This document shows positions 8,273 to 16,264 of a stretch of DNA of 37,643 bases, piece by piece. The stretch lies in assembly GCA_023146545.1 (NCBI GenBank), contig JAGLBW010000002.1, forward strand, positions 1 through 37,643, read 5' to 3'. The position numbers were made by a program, and so were the translations under genes. The notes below the pieces were generated by a model that was given only the letters and a program-made list of their open reading frames with translations, was not told the DNA's origin and made no database searches. Each line of letters opens with the position of its first letter. Position 1 is the stretch's first letter. Source of the stretch: Cocleimonas sp. (lineage in GTDB: Bacteria > Pseudomonadota > Gammaproteobacteria > Thiotrichales > Thiotrichaceae).

Positions 8273-8695
8273 TTAATGTATTGTCTTTTTATTAAAGTCT
8301 TCAGGATTGAAAAATTCTATTTTTTGCTCTTGTTGTGCTTTTTCTAAACTGCGGTCAAAGACTAATTCTATAGAAATTTCCTCTGCTTCACCAATCGCTT
8401 TGACTTGCTGTAAATCAGGGATACGTTTGGCTAGATAAGTACACATTGCAATGGCTAAATCATAATTTTCTTTAAAAAGGGCGTTGACCAAGGTATTTGA
8501 AATATATTGAGCGCGTTGCAGTATATCAGGGTTATCAATCTCATCAGAGCCTAACCGAATGCCTTTATTCATGGTGATATCCATCTGATCAAGATACTGA
8601 CGTTGATGACCAGGTAGTGGTTTATTACGATCATATTCTAAAATAGGGGCATCATTGATAATGACAAACAGCTTATTTTCAGTATCGTTCTTCAT
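8273..8695 (-). CDS. conserved-looking hypothetical protein, 140 residues
   Basis: I do not recognise this protein. It has no signal peptide or membrane segment, so it is probably cytoplasmic. The N-terminal half (ENKLFVIINDAPILEYDRNK, then PLPGHQRQYLDQMDITMNKG) is followed by a helical stretch (QYISNTLVNALFKENYDLAI, AMCTYLAKRIPDLQQVKAIG) and an acidic tail. Codon use and composition match the neighbours, and the frame is open over its whole length. Residues 100-125 alternate charged and hydrophobic positions as in a short beta strand plus helix. It converges on dcd and diverges from the Omp85-type gene at 8884. Confidence 0.65.
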   Translation of the reverse strand: MKNDTENKLFVIINDAPILEYDRNKPLPGHQRQYLDQMDITMNKGIRLGSDEIDNPDILQRAQYISNTLVNALFKENYDLAIAMCTYLAKRIPDLQQVKAIGEAEEISIELVFDRSLEKAQQEQKIEFFNPEDFNKKTIH

Positions 8696-8883
8696 GGGTG
8701 ATAGGGCTCATTGAGTATATAGATCGCAAGAAACTAATTTTATAGTAAAAACAGATTAGGGAAGCGTTACTATACCAGCTTTAAAGAGACGGTTAATCGC
8801 TATCTTTAAAAGGTGTGTGAAACCTTATGCTTTGTCCTTTTTTCTCGATTACCTTCAAATAAAAAGACTAAAGATATTGTTAT

Positions 8884-10497
8884 ATGTTAGAAAACTTACC
8901 CAAAAAAGCCATCATTGTACTCTTTACTTATCTTTTTTTTACCTTAAAAGGGGTCTCTGTCGCAGAGTGTCTTCCTTGGCAAAATGACTTTGAGCAACGT
9001 CCTGATTTAAACATTGGTCTGATTACAATTCAAGTGAATGATGTTTTTAAATTAGAGAATAAAAAAGAACAAACTTGGTTTCATAGCACCCTTAATTATC
9101 TACATATTAATACCCAAGATAATGTCATTCGTCAGCAATTATTGTTTCAAACAGGGGATCTATTTAGACCTAAAACACTGATAGAGTCTGAGCGTTTATT
9201 ACGTGATAACCCCTACCTTAAAGAAGCCTTAATTACAGCAACTGCACTGTGTGATCATCTGGTGCAGATTAACGTGGCTGTACAGGATAGTTGGACATTA
9301 ATACCGAGTGCCTCCATTGGCAGCGCGGGTGGAAAAAGTGAATCAGGACTAAGCCTTCAAGAACATAATCTATTTGGTTTAGGTAAAGGAATTTCCCTTA
9401 AATACAACAAAGACAGTGAACGAGCATCAACCTTGCTGGCGTATAAAGATACTCAGTTATTTGGATCAAGAAAACAACTGTTGCTTTCCTTTCAAGATAA
9501 CACCGATGGTAAAGGTTATGAGTTTGATTTGAGCTTGCCTTTCTATGCTTCTGAGACCGAAATTGCTTGGGGAGTGAATAGCGTTGCATTGAAACAAGAA
9601 AATTCTGTTTATACCGCAGGGGAAGTCATAAAAAAAATAGGACAAGAGGGACGTTCGCATACCGCATTTTATGGCTGGGGTAATCAAACGGAAGGGCAAC
9701 GTTTTAAAGTAGGCTGGTCTTACCATAAAAAGCAGTATTTATCGTTGGCTGAGAGAGAAAATTCTCCTTTACTATCAAGTTTGACGGAATCTTACCCTTG
9801 GTTTCAGCTTGAAAACTATAACGATAATTTTATTACAAAAACTAATTTCAGAACGATGGGCAGAACGGAAGATATTAGTTTAGGTCGTCGTTTAAGTGTG
9901 AATATTGGGCTTTTAGCACAACAGCTTGGCTCTGATGATAACTATCTACGGGTTGCTTCCACGCTATCGAGGGGAAAGGTTTTTAATCAAAATAACTTAG
10001 GGTTTATTGAGCTAAACACAACACACTATATCGGGGAGGGGGCATCAAAAGGGGGGCAGACAAGTCTAAAAGGTGAATGGTATGCTTATGATAATAAAGA
10101 TAATAATTTCTATGTTTCAACAACCTTAGAGGTTGCTAATAATCAACTGGAAGGTGAGCAAACCTTATTAGGTGGAGAGTATGGTTTACGGGGCTATCCT
10201 TTAGGTTATCAAACAGGGGATAAATCCATTACGCTGAGTGCAGAGAAACGAGTGCATTTTGATTGGTATCCTTTTAATCTGGCTAAATTTGGAGGCGTTG
10301 CTTTTGTTGATATCGGGAGTGCATGGGGAAAGGGTAACGAAGCAAGGCTATTGAGTGATGTTGGCTTTGGTTTACGGATTGTTCCCACCCGCTCAAGTTC
10401 TTCTAATATATTCCATTTGGACATTGCCTTTCCACTGAATGATCTAGAAAAAGTAGATCAATACCAGCTCGTTATTAGAGGGAGTAAAACATTTTAA
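8884..10497 (+). CDS. Omp85/BamA-TamA superfamily outer-membrane protein
   Basis: This protein has 537 residues and a signal peptide ending near residue 27. It has one POTRA-like segment (RQQLLFQTGDLFRPKTLIES, then ERLLRDNPYLKEALI; about residues 80-135) and a C-terminal 16-stranded-type barrel. The barrel contains GGEYGLRGYPLGY, the RGF/RGY motif of loop 6 that marks the superfamily, and the strand GVAFVDIGSAWG. It ends in a hydrophobic/aromatic strand (QYQLVIRGSKTF), the usual signal for barrel assembly. With a single POTRA it is too short for BamA (about 800) or TamA (about 577), so its role in protein or lipid insertion is open. It stands alone between intergenic gaps. Confidence 0.82.
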   Translation: MLENLPKKAIIVLFTYLFFTLKGVSVAECLPWQNDFEQRPDLNIGLITIQVNDVFKLENKKEQTWFHSTLNYLHINTQDNVIRQQLLFQTGDLFRPKTLIESERLLRDNPYLKEALITATALCDHLVQINVAVQDSWTLIPSASIGSAGGKSESGLSLQEHNLFGLGKGISLKYNKDSERASTLLAYKDTQLFGSRKQLLLSFQDNTDGKGYEFDLSLPFYASETEIAWGVNSVALKQENSVYTAGEVIKKIGQEGRSHTAFYGWGNQTEGQRFKVGWSYHKKQYLSLAERENSPLLSSLTESYPWFQLENYNDNFITKTNFRTMGRTEDISLGRRLSVNIGLLAQQLGSDDNYLRVASTLSRGKVFNQNNLGFIELNTTHYIGEGASKGGQTSLKGEWYAYDNKDNNFYVSTTLEVANNQLEGEQTLLGGEYGLRGYPLGYQTGDKSITLSAEKRVHFDWYPFNLAKFGGVAFVDIGSAWGKGNEARLLSDVGFGLRIVPTRSSSSNIFHLDIAFPLNDLEKVDQYQLVIRGSKTF

Positions 10498-10642
10498 TTA
10501 AAAAGGATAAACCTCTCCAGATAAGTTGGGGCGACCGCTTTACAAACCTGCGCTGAAAATTTTAGGCTAGAGCTATAACACTATAGAATCAATAAGCTCT
10601 GCACTATACTGTAGCGTTAATTATGAGTGAGAATAGTGTGCT

Positions 10643-11056
10643 ATGTTAGATTATTTATTTTTTAATCAGTCTATTGCAGATCAATTTATTCATTTTATGA
10701 ATAAGCACCAGTTGGAATGGACGCAGGAAGTAGAAAAAATTCAAAAGGCCATTGTATTAAAAACATCGGATGAGATTGAGGATACCTTATGGGATGCACT
10801 GGATGATTTCTATGATGATTTGAGTATTGAGGATGCTCGGTTGAGCAGCGAAACAGAAGTCGATGAAAATCTAATGGATACCGCAGGCGTTTATATTCAA
10901 TTGAAAAATGGCGAGCAAACGATTGCAAAAATTAATCCCTCGGTGATGAACCGTATACTAGATGTGATTTCAATGGATGAATTTAATGATGTTGTTGAAG
11001 CCATTGTGAGCAGTGTTGAAGCACCTGATGATTCTGCTATTTGTAGGAAAGAATAA
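10643..11056 (+). CDS. acidic hypothetical protein, 137 residues
   Basis: I do not recognise this family. The protein has no signal peptide and is strongly acidic, with DEIEDTLWDALDDFYDDLSI at about residues 44-63. It has two probably helical parts around a short strand (VYIQLKNGEQTIAKINPS). The frame is fully open and codon use matches the neighbours. A -10-like TATACT lies at 10605-10610, without a convincing -35. It converges on nadK 35 bases downstream. Confidence 0.6.
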   Translation: MLDYLFFNQSIADQFIHFMNKHQLEWTQEVEKIQKAIVLKTSDEIEDTLWDALDDFYDDLSIEDARLSSETEVDENLMDTAGVYIQLKNGEQTIAKINPSVMNRILDVISMDEFNDVVEAIVSSVEAPDDSAICRKE

Positions 11057-11091
11057 GCATAGCCTGTTTTTGATGCCTCATTTCTAATGGC

Positions 11092-11958
11092 TTATGGTGC
11101 GACACTCCACCCTAATTTATTCCTTAGTATACGATAATAATCATAACTTTCAGGGTGGATAAGTGTCAGCTTTTGGGGTTTTGATTGGATCACAATACGA
11201 TCCCCAGCTTGTAGCTCAATATTGGTCTGACCATCAAAGGAAACTCTAGAATTTACATCCCTACTCTCACATAAACTAATTTCTATCGTGCCTTTATTGC
11301 CAACGACAAGCGGGCGGTGACTGAGTGTGTGTGGGCAAATGGGAACCAATACAATCGCGTCCAATTCGGGGTGTAAGATAGGTCCCCCACCTGATAATGA
11401 ATAAGCGGTGGAGCCTGTCGGTGTGGCAATTACAATCCCATCAGCACGTTGACGGTTGACAAATTTACCATCAATATGAGTATTGAATTCAATCATTCGT
11501 ATGGTATTTCGAACATGAAGTACAATATCATTAAGGGCGTTGCCTTCGCCTAATAAGTGATCTCCACGATAAACCCACGCTTGTAATAGCGAGCGTGATT
11601 CCTCTTTATACCGTCCTGAAAATATATCATGAAGTTGTGACCTGATCTGGTCGGGTGATATATCCACTAGAAAACCTAAACGTCCTAGATTAATACCAAT
11701 AATAGGGATATTGTATTCGCTCAGCACACGCCCCATCTTTAATAGTGTGCCATCACCGCCGACAACAATGGCAATATCAATTTTTTTTACGATTTCATCA
11801 GTGTGTGTTGGTGAAATATTAAGAAATTTAGCCGATGTATTGTCAACATAAACTTGAAAATGATGTTGGTTGAAAAAGTTGTGCAGTGTTTTTAAAGCAA
11901 TACTGATGTGATCATCATTGTCTTTAGAAAATAAACCAATAGTGGAAAAAGAAGTCAT
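11092..11958 (-). CDS. nadK: NAD kinase
   Basis: NadK phosphorylates NAD+ to NADP+ with ATP (or polyphosphate in some homologues). The 288-residue length is typical of gammaproteobacterial NadK. Motifs in order are VVGGDGTLLKMGRVL (the GGDGT signature), IGINLGRLGFLVDI, LNDIVLHV, then ADGIVIATPTGSTAYSLSGG (NAD-binding and catalytic loop), with SHRPLVV near the end. It is divergent from hrcA with 81 bases between the start codons, an arrangement common in gammaproteobacteria. Confidence 0.96.
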   Translation of the reverse strand: MTSFSTIGLFSKDNDDHISIALKTLHNFFNQHHFQVYVDNTSAKFLNISPTHTDEIVKKIDIAIVVGGDGTLLKMGRVLSEYNIPIIGINLGRLGFLVDISPDQIRSQLHDIFSGRYKEESRSLLQAWVYRGDHLLGEGNALNDIVLHVRNTIRMIEFNTHIDGKFVNRQRADGIVIATPTGSTAYSLSGGGPILHPELDAIVLVPICPHTLSHRPLVVGNKGTIEISLCESRDVNSRVSFDGQTNIELQAGDRIVIQSKPQKLTLIHPESYDYYRILRNKLGWSVAP

Positions 11959-12039
11959 AACTTATTAGCGTTGTTGTGGCAAAAATATTTCAAAAGTGAT
12001 GAAAAGTGTCACCTTTATCATATCAGGAACTTATAGATT

Positions 12040-13101
12040 ATGCCCAAACAAGCACTTGATTTAAATGATCGTGCCAAGCACTTATTAAAAGTGTTAGTGG
12101 AAGGCTATATTGATGATGGTCAACCCGTTGCATCTTCCACACTCGCGCGACGCAGTGGTTTACATCTGAGTGCTGCAACAGTGCGTAATGTAATGGCATC
12201 CTTAGAAAAACAAGGGTACATTCATGCGCCGCACACCTCAGCAGGGCGTATACCAACATCACAAGGTTATCGTTTGTTTGTGGATACAATGGTGAATATT
12301 AATCCATTAGACCATAGCGTTTTAGCCGCACTACAAGCTAAACTGAACTGTAATGGGCAATCGGTAACGGGGTTGATCCAATCGGCCTCTAATGTTTTAT
12401 CGGGCATTACTCAGCTTGCAGGTATTATCAGTATGCCACGGGTGGAGCTAGTCACTATCCGTCATATTGAATTTTTGCAACTATCAACAACTCAATTGCT
12501 GGTTGTATTAGTGATGGCGAATAATGAAGTGCAAAATCGTATTATTCAAGTGGAGCACGATGTCACAAGCAATGAGCTGCAACAATCAAGCAATTATTTA
12601 AACGCGTTATTAGTTGGGAAAGGGTTAAAGCAGGCACGAAATATTTTATTGAGTGATATGAAGCAAGTACGGGAAGATTTAAATCAAATGATGATTTCCG
12701 CGATTGAGTTAGGAGAAAAAGCATTTGATGAGGATAAACCTGCACTTGAAGCAGGGTGTGTTATTGCAGGTAAAACCAATTTAATGGATTATGATGATTT
12801 AGGTGATATTAAAAAATTACGCCAATTATTTTCTGCTTTTAATCAGAAAAGGGATGTTTTAAGTCTATTAGATAAATGTTTACAGGCAGATGGGTTACAA
12901 ATTTTTATTGGAAAAGAATCAGGTTATACCATTTTTGATGACTGTAGTGTCGTGACCGCACCGTATCAATTAGATGACCATCAAATTGGTGTTTTGGGAG
13001 TTATTGGTCCTAAACGGATGCAATATGAACGTATTATTCCTGTTGTAGAAGTAACAGCTAAACTATTAAGTACTGCTTTAGGTGCTAAGGTAACTCACTA
13101 A
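12040..13101 (+). CDS. hrcA: Heat-inducible transcription repressor HrcA
   Basis: HrcA represses groESL and dnaK operons by binding the CIRCE inverted repeat. The 353 residues show the family's N-terminal winged helix (LNDRAKHLLKVLVEGYIDDG, then QPVASSTLARRSGLHLSAATV RNVMASLEKQGYIHAPHTSA in short order), followed by the HrcA GAF-like core with PRVELVTIRHIEFLQL. The C-terminal signature VTAPYQLDDHQIGVLGVIGP and RMQYERIIPVV is intact. grpE/dnaK do not follow and no CIRCE element (TTAGCACTC-N9-GAGTGCTAA) is visible here, so its targets lie elsewhere. Confidence 0.95.
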   Translation: MPKQALDLNDRAKHLLKVLVEGYIDDGQPVASSTLARRSGLHLSAATVRNVMASLEKQGYIHAPHTSAGRIPTSQGYRLFVDTMVNINPLDHSVLAALQAKLNCNGQSVTGLIQSASNVLSGITQLAGIISMPRVELVTIRHIEFLQLSTTQLLVVLVMANNEVQNRIIQVEHDVTSNELQQSSNYLNALLVGKGLKQARNILLSDMKQVREDLNQMMISAIELGEKAFDEDKPALEAGCVIAGKTNLMDYDDLGDIKKLRQLFSAFNQKRDVLSLLDKCLQADGLQIFIGKESGYTIFDDCSVVTAPYQLDDHQIGVLGVIGPKRMQYERIIPVVEVTAKLLSTALGAKVTH

Positions 13102-13488
13102 TTACCCTTTGATTTGATAATTAACTGATAAGATAAATCAATTATTTTTTGAGTAAATTTTGTTCGGTTTACTCTTTTTATCGAATGCATCGGTTATACT
13201 AATTATAGAGTAATGATCTAATACAATTACTTTTTTAATAAAACACCTTCATCAAATCTTATGCTAAATCGGATAAGTTGTTGCATTATCCGATAATATT
13301 AACGACTTGTTGCTTTATTAGGAATGTGGATCTTTCTAAAGATAATAGAATGCGTTCTTTTAGTGTCGTTAGTCATGTCAAATGGTTTACCGTTTCATCA
13401 ATAACCTTACCTGTCGCCTTGTTTTTGGTAAACTATTTTTGACGATAAGATTGTCTTTTAAATCTTTAAAAATTAATTGCTTACAAAT
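13102..13488. other. intergenic region after hrcA
   Basis: About 390 bases without a credible gene. Besides the terminator it contains a perfect 9-bp inverted repeat ATCGGATAA/TTATCCGAT (13268-13276 and 13286-13294) with a 9-base spacer and no T-tract, which looks more like an operator or RNA hairpin than a terminator. The remainder is AT-rich upstream sequence of the gene at 13489. Confidence 0.4.
13151..13179 (+). terminator. Rho-independent terminator of hrcA
   Basis: Perfect 7-bp stem GAGTAAA/TTTACTC (13151-13157 and 13168-13174) with a 10-base loop, followed at once by TTTTT. It lies 50 bases after the hrcA stop. The stem is AT-rich, so it may be weak. Confidence 0.55.
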
Positions 13489-14403
13489 ATGAATAATAAA
13501 TCAAGTTATCAATTTAATAGACCTTCATTAATTGTATCTGGCTTTGTTCTAGCAGGCTCTTTAGCGATTCCGTTGAGCAGTGTAGCGGATACGAGTGCAT
13601 CCATTGATGCTATTATGGAACAGCTTAAGTCACAAAAACCGAGAACATCAATACCGATTCCTTCAACAACGGTTGTGGAGGAAGAAAGAAAACCTGTTCT
13701 TGTTTCTAAACCTGTTGAGGTAGTGGAGCCACCTGTTGTTATCGAGAAAAAAGAGCGGGTAGAAATACCCGTGACAACAGTAAAAAAAACAGTAGTTGAA
13801 ACTATTGAAACCAGAGTCATTTCAGTAGAGGAAGACAAGCCAAGCGTAAGTCGAGTTGTTGTGGATACCCCTCCTACTGTTGCGCCTACAAAAAAATCAG
13901 TAAAAACAAGCCGAAAACGCCGTAATAAAAAGATCACTAAAAGATCCAGTCGGCGCATTACTAAAAAAATACGAAAACAAAATAAGAAGGAAATAAAAGG
14001 GTTTAGCGCCGACTATAGGGCGGCGATTCATGCCTTATTAAATGATCAAAAATCACCTAAAAAAGTGCGGAATAAAACTAAATTAAAGAAAAAAATACAA
14101 AGGTATAAAGCAACCCCCCTTAAAACAGCAAAGGGAAAACCATCAGGGTGGATATTTCTAGGACACTATTTTGATGAGTTAGGTTGGTTAGGTGAATATA
14201 CTGTTAAAACAGGCAACCAATTACCTCAAATTGGAAAAACCTACCAGATTAAATCAATTTTCCTTAACCTAAGAAAAACACGTCCTTTAAATCGGAAGTT
14301 GGGTAAGCAAATTCGAGTTTTGCATGCAGGTGATCGTGTGAAAATTTTAGCGGTACGCCATATTGGTAAAAATAATTATTGGGCGCAGATAGAGCGACGT
14401 TAA
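13489..14403 (+). CDS. secreted basic protein with a C-terminal SH3-like domain
   Basis: I chose the ATG at 13489 (MNNKSSYQFNRPS, 304 residues) over a TTG four codons upstream. Residues about 14-35 form a signal peptide ending SSVADT. A long low-complexity part follows: Val/Glu/Thr/Pro-rich (about 50-135), then very Lys/Arg-rich (about 135-205). The last 80 residues look folded (GWIFLGHYFDELGWLGEYTV, LPQIGKTYQIKSIFLNLRK, VLHAGDRVKILAVRHIGKNN, YWAQIERR) and resemble an SH3-type beta barrel. The basic region may bind peptidoglycan, lipopolysaccharide or nucleic acid in the periplasm; that is inference. I know no named family. Confidence 0.7.
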   Translation: MNNKSSYQFNRPSLIVSGFVLAGSLAIPLSSVADTSASIDAIMEQLKSQKPRTSIPIPSTTVVEEERKPVLVSKPVEVVEPPVVIEKKERVEIPVTTVKKTVVETIETRVISVEEDKPSVSRVVVDTPPTVAPTKKSVKTSRKRRNKKITKRSSRRITKKIRKQNKKEIKGFSADYRAAIHALLNDQKSPKKVRNKTKLKKKIQRYKATPLKTAKGKPSGWIFLGHYFDELGWLGEYTVKTGNQLPQIGKTYQIKSIFLNLRKTRPLNRKLGKQIRVLHAGDRVKILAVRHIGKNNYWAQIERR

Positions 14404-14442
14404 TAATTAGAACAGGACAAACAAAAAAGATTAAGTATGCTA

Positions 14443-14478
14443 TCTCATCTTCGCAGGTTTATTGAAGCGAGGATGAGA
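14443..14478. terminator. bidirectional hairpin between convergent genes
   Basis: A 12-bp stem TCTCATCTTCGC/GCGAGGATGAGA (one G-U pair) with a 12-base loop lies between the stops of the genes at 13489-14403 and 14504-14974. No immediate T-tract is present on either side, so termination from it is plausible but not certain. Confidence 0.5.
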
Positions 14479-14503
14479 CGTAAAACAAGTGTAAATTTAT
14501 CTT

Positions 14504-14974
14504 TTATTTCTGAGGTTGAAAATCTTTAGCATAGAGGTTTAATTCCTCATCAGCGATGCCTTTGTCATAATCAACATAAATAGATTCTGGATAACCGTAT
14601 TGTTTATTGTATTTCACAGTGATCAATGCGGCCTTTCTATTAATTGCTTCTTGTATCTGCTTAAAAAAGTAGTCTATCGTTTGTTGGTTATCCTTTAACT
14701 CTTTCATCAAGGGTTTCTGATCATCCTTAAAGTAAGCTTTAACTACTTGATTGTTTTTCACCTCATTAACGACACTTCTTGTATAATCAGGGAGACAATG
14801 ACAACTGCGCTGAAAGGTATAATGATAATGACTAATACCTTGTTTTTTCCATTGTTGTTGGTGTTGATCTAAGGTTTTTTGTGGCGATGATGATGTTGGC
14901 GGTACAGTTTTATTTGATGAGTTACACGCAATGAGTGTACTTGATAGTATGATGAATAGAATAATCTGTTTCAT
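14504..14974 (-). CDS. DUF6174-like lipoprotein
   Basis: This protein has 156 residues. The N-terminus is a lipoprotein signal with lipobox STLIAC (Cys17). The mature domain carries the pattern of the DUF6174 family: HQQQWKKQGISHYHYTFQRS followed by CHCLPD, a V-x-V strand region, IDYFFKQIQEAINRKAA, and ITVKYNKQYGYPESIYVDYD near the end. Function is unknown; members are small envelope lipoproteins. Its stop converges on the basic protein gene, and yaiI ends 5 bases upstream of its start on the same strand, so the two are probably cotranscribed. Confidence 0.75.
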   Translation of the reverse strand: MKQIILFIILSSTLIACNSSNKTVPPTSSSPQKTLDQHQQQWKKQGISHYHYTFQRSCHCLPDYTRSVVNEVKNNQVVKAYFKDDQKPLMKELKDNQQTIDYFFKQIQEAINRKAALITVKYNKQYGYPESIYVDYDKGIADEELNLYAKDFQPQK

Positions 14975-14979
14975 ATGGT

Positions 14980-15438
14980 TTACTCTTTACCCTTAAGTTG
15001 TTGTGTTAGCCAACGATCCAATTGGTTCGCAAAATGTTGTCGGTCACTCTGGTTTAAAGGTGGAGGGCCGCCTGTATTGACACCACTTGCACGTAATGTT
15101 TCCATAAAATTCCTTATATTTAAACGTGCTTTGATATTATCGGGGGTATACCGCTCTCCGCGTGGATTAATCGCCACGCCACCCTTCTCAATAACTTCTG
15201 CAGCTAATGGAATATCGCCCGTTATAACAAGATCCTTCACGTTTAACTGTTTAATAATCTCATTATCGGCGACATCAAATCCCGCAGGGACTTGAATAAA
15301 GCGAATAAAGGAAGAGGAAGGTATTCGAAGGGGATGGTTGGCAACCAAAATTACCTGTATTTTAGTGCGTTGCGCGGCACGAAATAAAATTTCTTTGATC
15401 ACAACAGGACATGCATCAGCATCTACCCATATTTTCAT
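14980..15438 (-). CDS. yaiI: YaiI/UPF0178 (DUF188) family protein
   Basis: I place the start at the ATG at 15438 ([20 protein letters not shown]), 152 residues, which is the normal beginning and length of the family. An upstream ATG at 15546 would add 36 non-family residues and run through the TetR operators. Signature segments are [43 protein letters not shown] and [16 protein letters not shown] near the end. The DADACP and GDIPLA motifs recall PIN-like nucleases, so a nuclease role has been proposed from fold similarity; the biological role is not known. The gene is divergent from the TetR regulator. Confidence 0.93.
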   Translation of the reverse strand: MKIWVDADACPVVIKEILFRAAQRTKIQVILVANHPLRIPSSSFIRFIQVPAGFDVADNEIIKQLNVKDLVITGDIPLAAEVIEKGGVAINPRGERYTPDNIKARLNIRNFMETLRASGVNTGGPPPLNQSDRQHFANQLDRWLTQQLKGKE

Positions 15439-15513
15439 ATTAAACCACTTTTTATCGTTAAGGTTTGATTCTACTCTTGATTTGAAGGAATAGAAAATTG
15501 AAAATTTTAGTTG

Positions 15514-15529
15514 CATACCAACTGGTATG
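15514..15529. promoter_or_regulatory. TetR-type operator 1
   Basis: Perfect palindrome CATACCAACTGGTATG (7 + 2 + 7). Its centre is 30 bases, about three helical turns, from the centre of operator 2, so both sites face the same side of the DNA. It lies between the divergent yaiI and tetR starts and is a likely site for the regulator encoded at 15569. Confidence 0.7.
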
Positions 15530-15540
15530 ACGATAGTCTC

Positions 15541-15562
15541 CACCATACTGATCGGTATGGTG
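15541..15562. promoter_or_regulatory. TetR-type operator 2
   Basis: 22-base palindrome with outer arms CACCATAC/GTATGGTG (perfect 8 bp) and one mismatched inner pair. Its central 16 bases, CATACTGATCGGTATG (15544-15559), match operator 1 in both half-sites (CATAC/GTATG). It ends 6 bases before the regulator's ATG, so autoregulation is likely. Confidence 0.7.
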
Positions 15563-15568
15563 TTTTAA

Positions 15569-16234
15569 ATGAATTCAAATAAAAAAATAAAAGGTGAACC
15601 GTGGTGGCATTTGTGGAAGTGTCGCCGCTGTTCTGGGCAAGGGCGGGGGGAAGAGACGCGCCAGATATTATTACAAGCTGCTTTTGATGAAATTCATAAA
15701 GTGGGTTTTCAAGCGGCCAGTTTAAGTAAAATTTTAAAAGATACAGGGATTACTAAGGGAGCGTTGTATCATCATTTTAATAATAAATTAGAACTCGGTC
15801 ATGCCGTTTTAGATGAGGTCGTGTTAGTTTTCTTCGAGCAAGTTTGGCTTAAGCCATTAGAACAGACTGACGATCCTATTACGACGTTACAAGAGATTTT
15901 AAAGCGTTCTGGGGATGAAATGACTGAGGAAGATGCACGTTTAGGTTGTCCTCTTAATAATCTAGCACAAGAAATGTCACCCATTGATGAAGGTTTTAGG
16001 TCACGTACTGTCGCGATTTATGATGCTTGGCGAGAGGTTATCGAAGCGGCGTTGGAACGAGGAAAGCTTGCGGGTAATATTTGTGACGATACGGATGCAC
16101 GTCGTATTGCCATTTTATTTGTGGCGACCTTGGAAGGCTGTATGGGATTATCAAAAAGTACACAAAGTTTATCCCTGTTAATGGAGTGTGGGCAGGGTTT
16201 AATTGCACAGTTAGAGATGTTTCGAGAAAAATAA
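15569..16234 (+). CDS. TetR/AcrR-family transcriptional regulator
   Basis: This protein has 221 residues. The N-terminal helix-turn-helix is clear: RQILLQAAFDEIHKVGFQAA, SLSKILKDTGITKGALYHHF, NNKLELGHAVLDEV. The ligand/dimer part contains RLGCPLNNLAQEMSPIDEGF, typical of a TetR subgroup that responds to small organic or electrophilic compounds. Upstream of the HTH is an unusual 25-residue extension with WKCRRC, a possible thiol or metal site; no closer in-frame ATG exists. Two matching palindromes lie in the 60 bases before the gene. It is followed 30 bases later by the MMPL transporter, its probable target. Confidence 0.92.
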   Translation: MNSNKKIKGEPWWHLWKCRRCSGQGRGEETRQILLQAAFDEIHKVGFQAASLSKILKDTGITKGALYHHFNNKLELGHAVLDEVVLVFFEQVWLKPLEQTDDPITTLQEILKRSGDEMTEEDARLGCPLNNLAQEMSPIDEGFRSRTVAIYDAWREVIEAALERGKLAGNICDDTDARRIAILFVATLEGCMGLSKSTQSLSLLMECGQGLIAQLEMFREK

Positions 16235-16264
16235 TATTTTGAGTTAACAGTTTAAGGTAATTAG

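Noticed and set aside
13509-13958. 149-codon minus-strand frame opposite the basic protein
   Set aside because: Low-complexity Ser/Thr run that is the complement of the Val/Glu/Lys-rich part of the real gene.
14975-15295. 106-codon plus-strand frame opposite yaiI
   Set aside because: Antisense to a well-conserved family gene; no signal, domain or ribosome site.
15439-15546. N-terminal extension of yaiI to an ATG at 15546
   Set aside because: The added 36 residues have no family match and the DNA is the TetR operator region.
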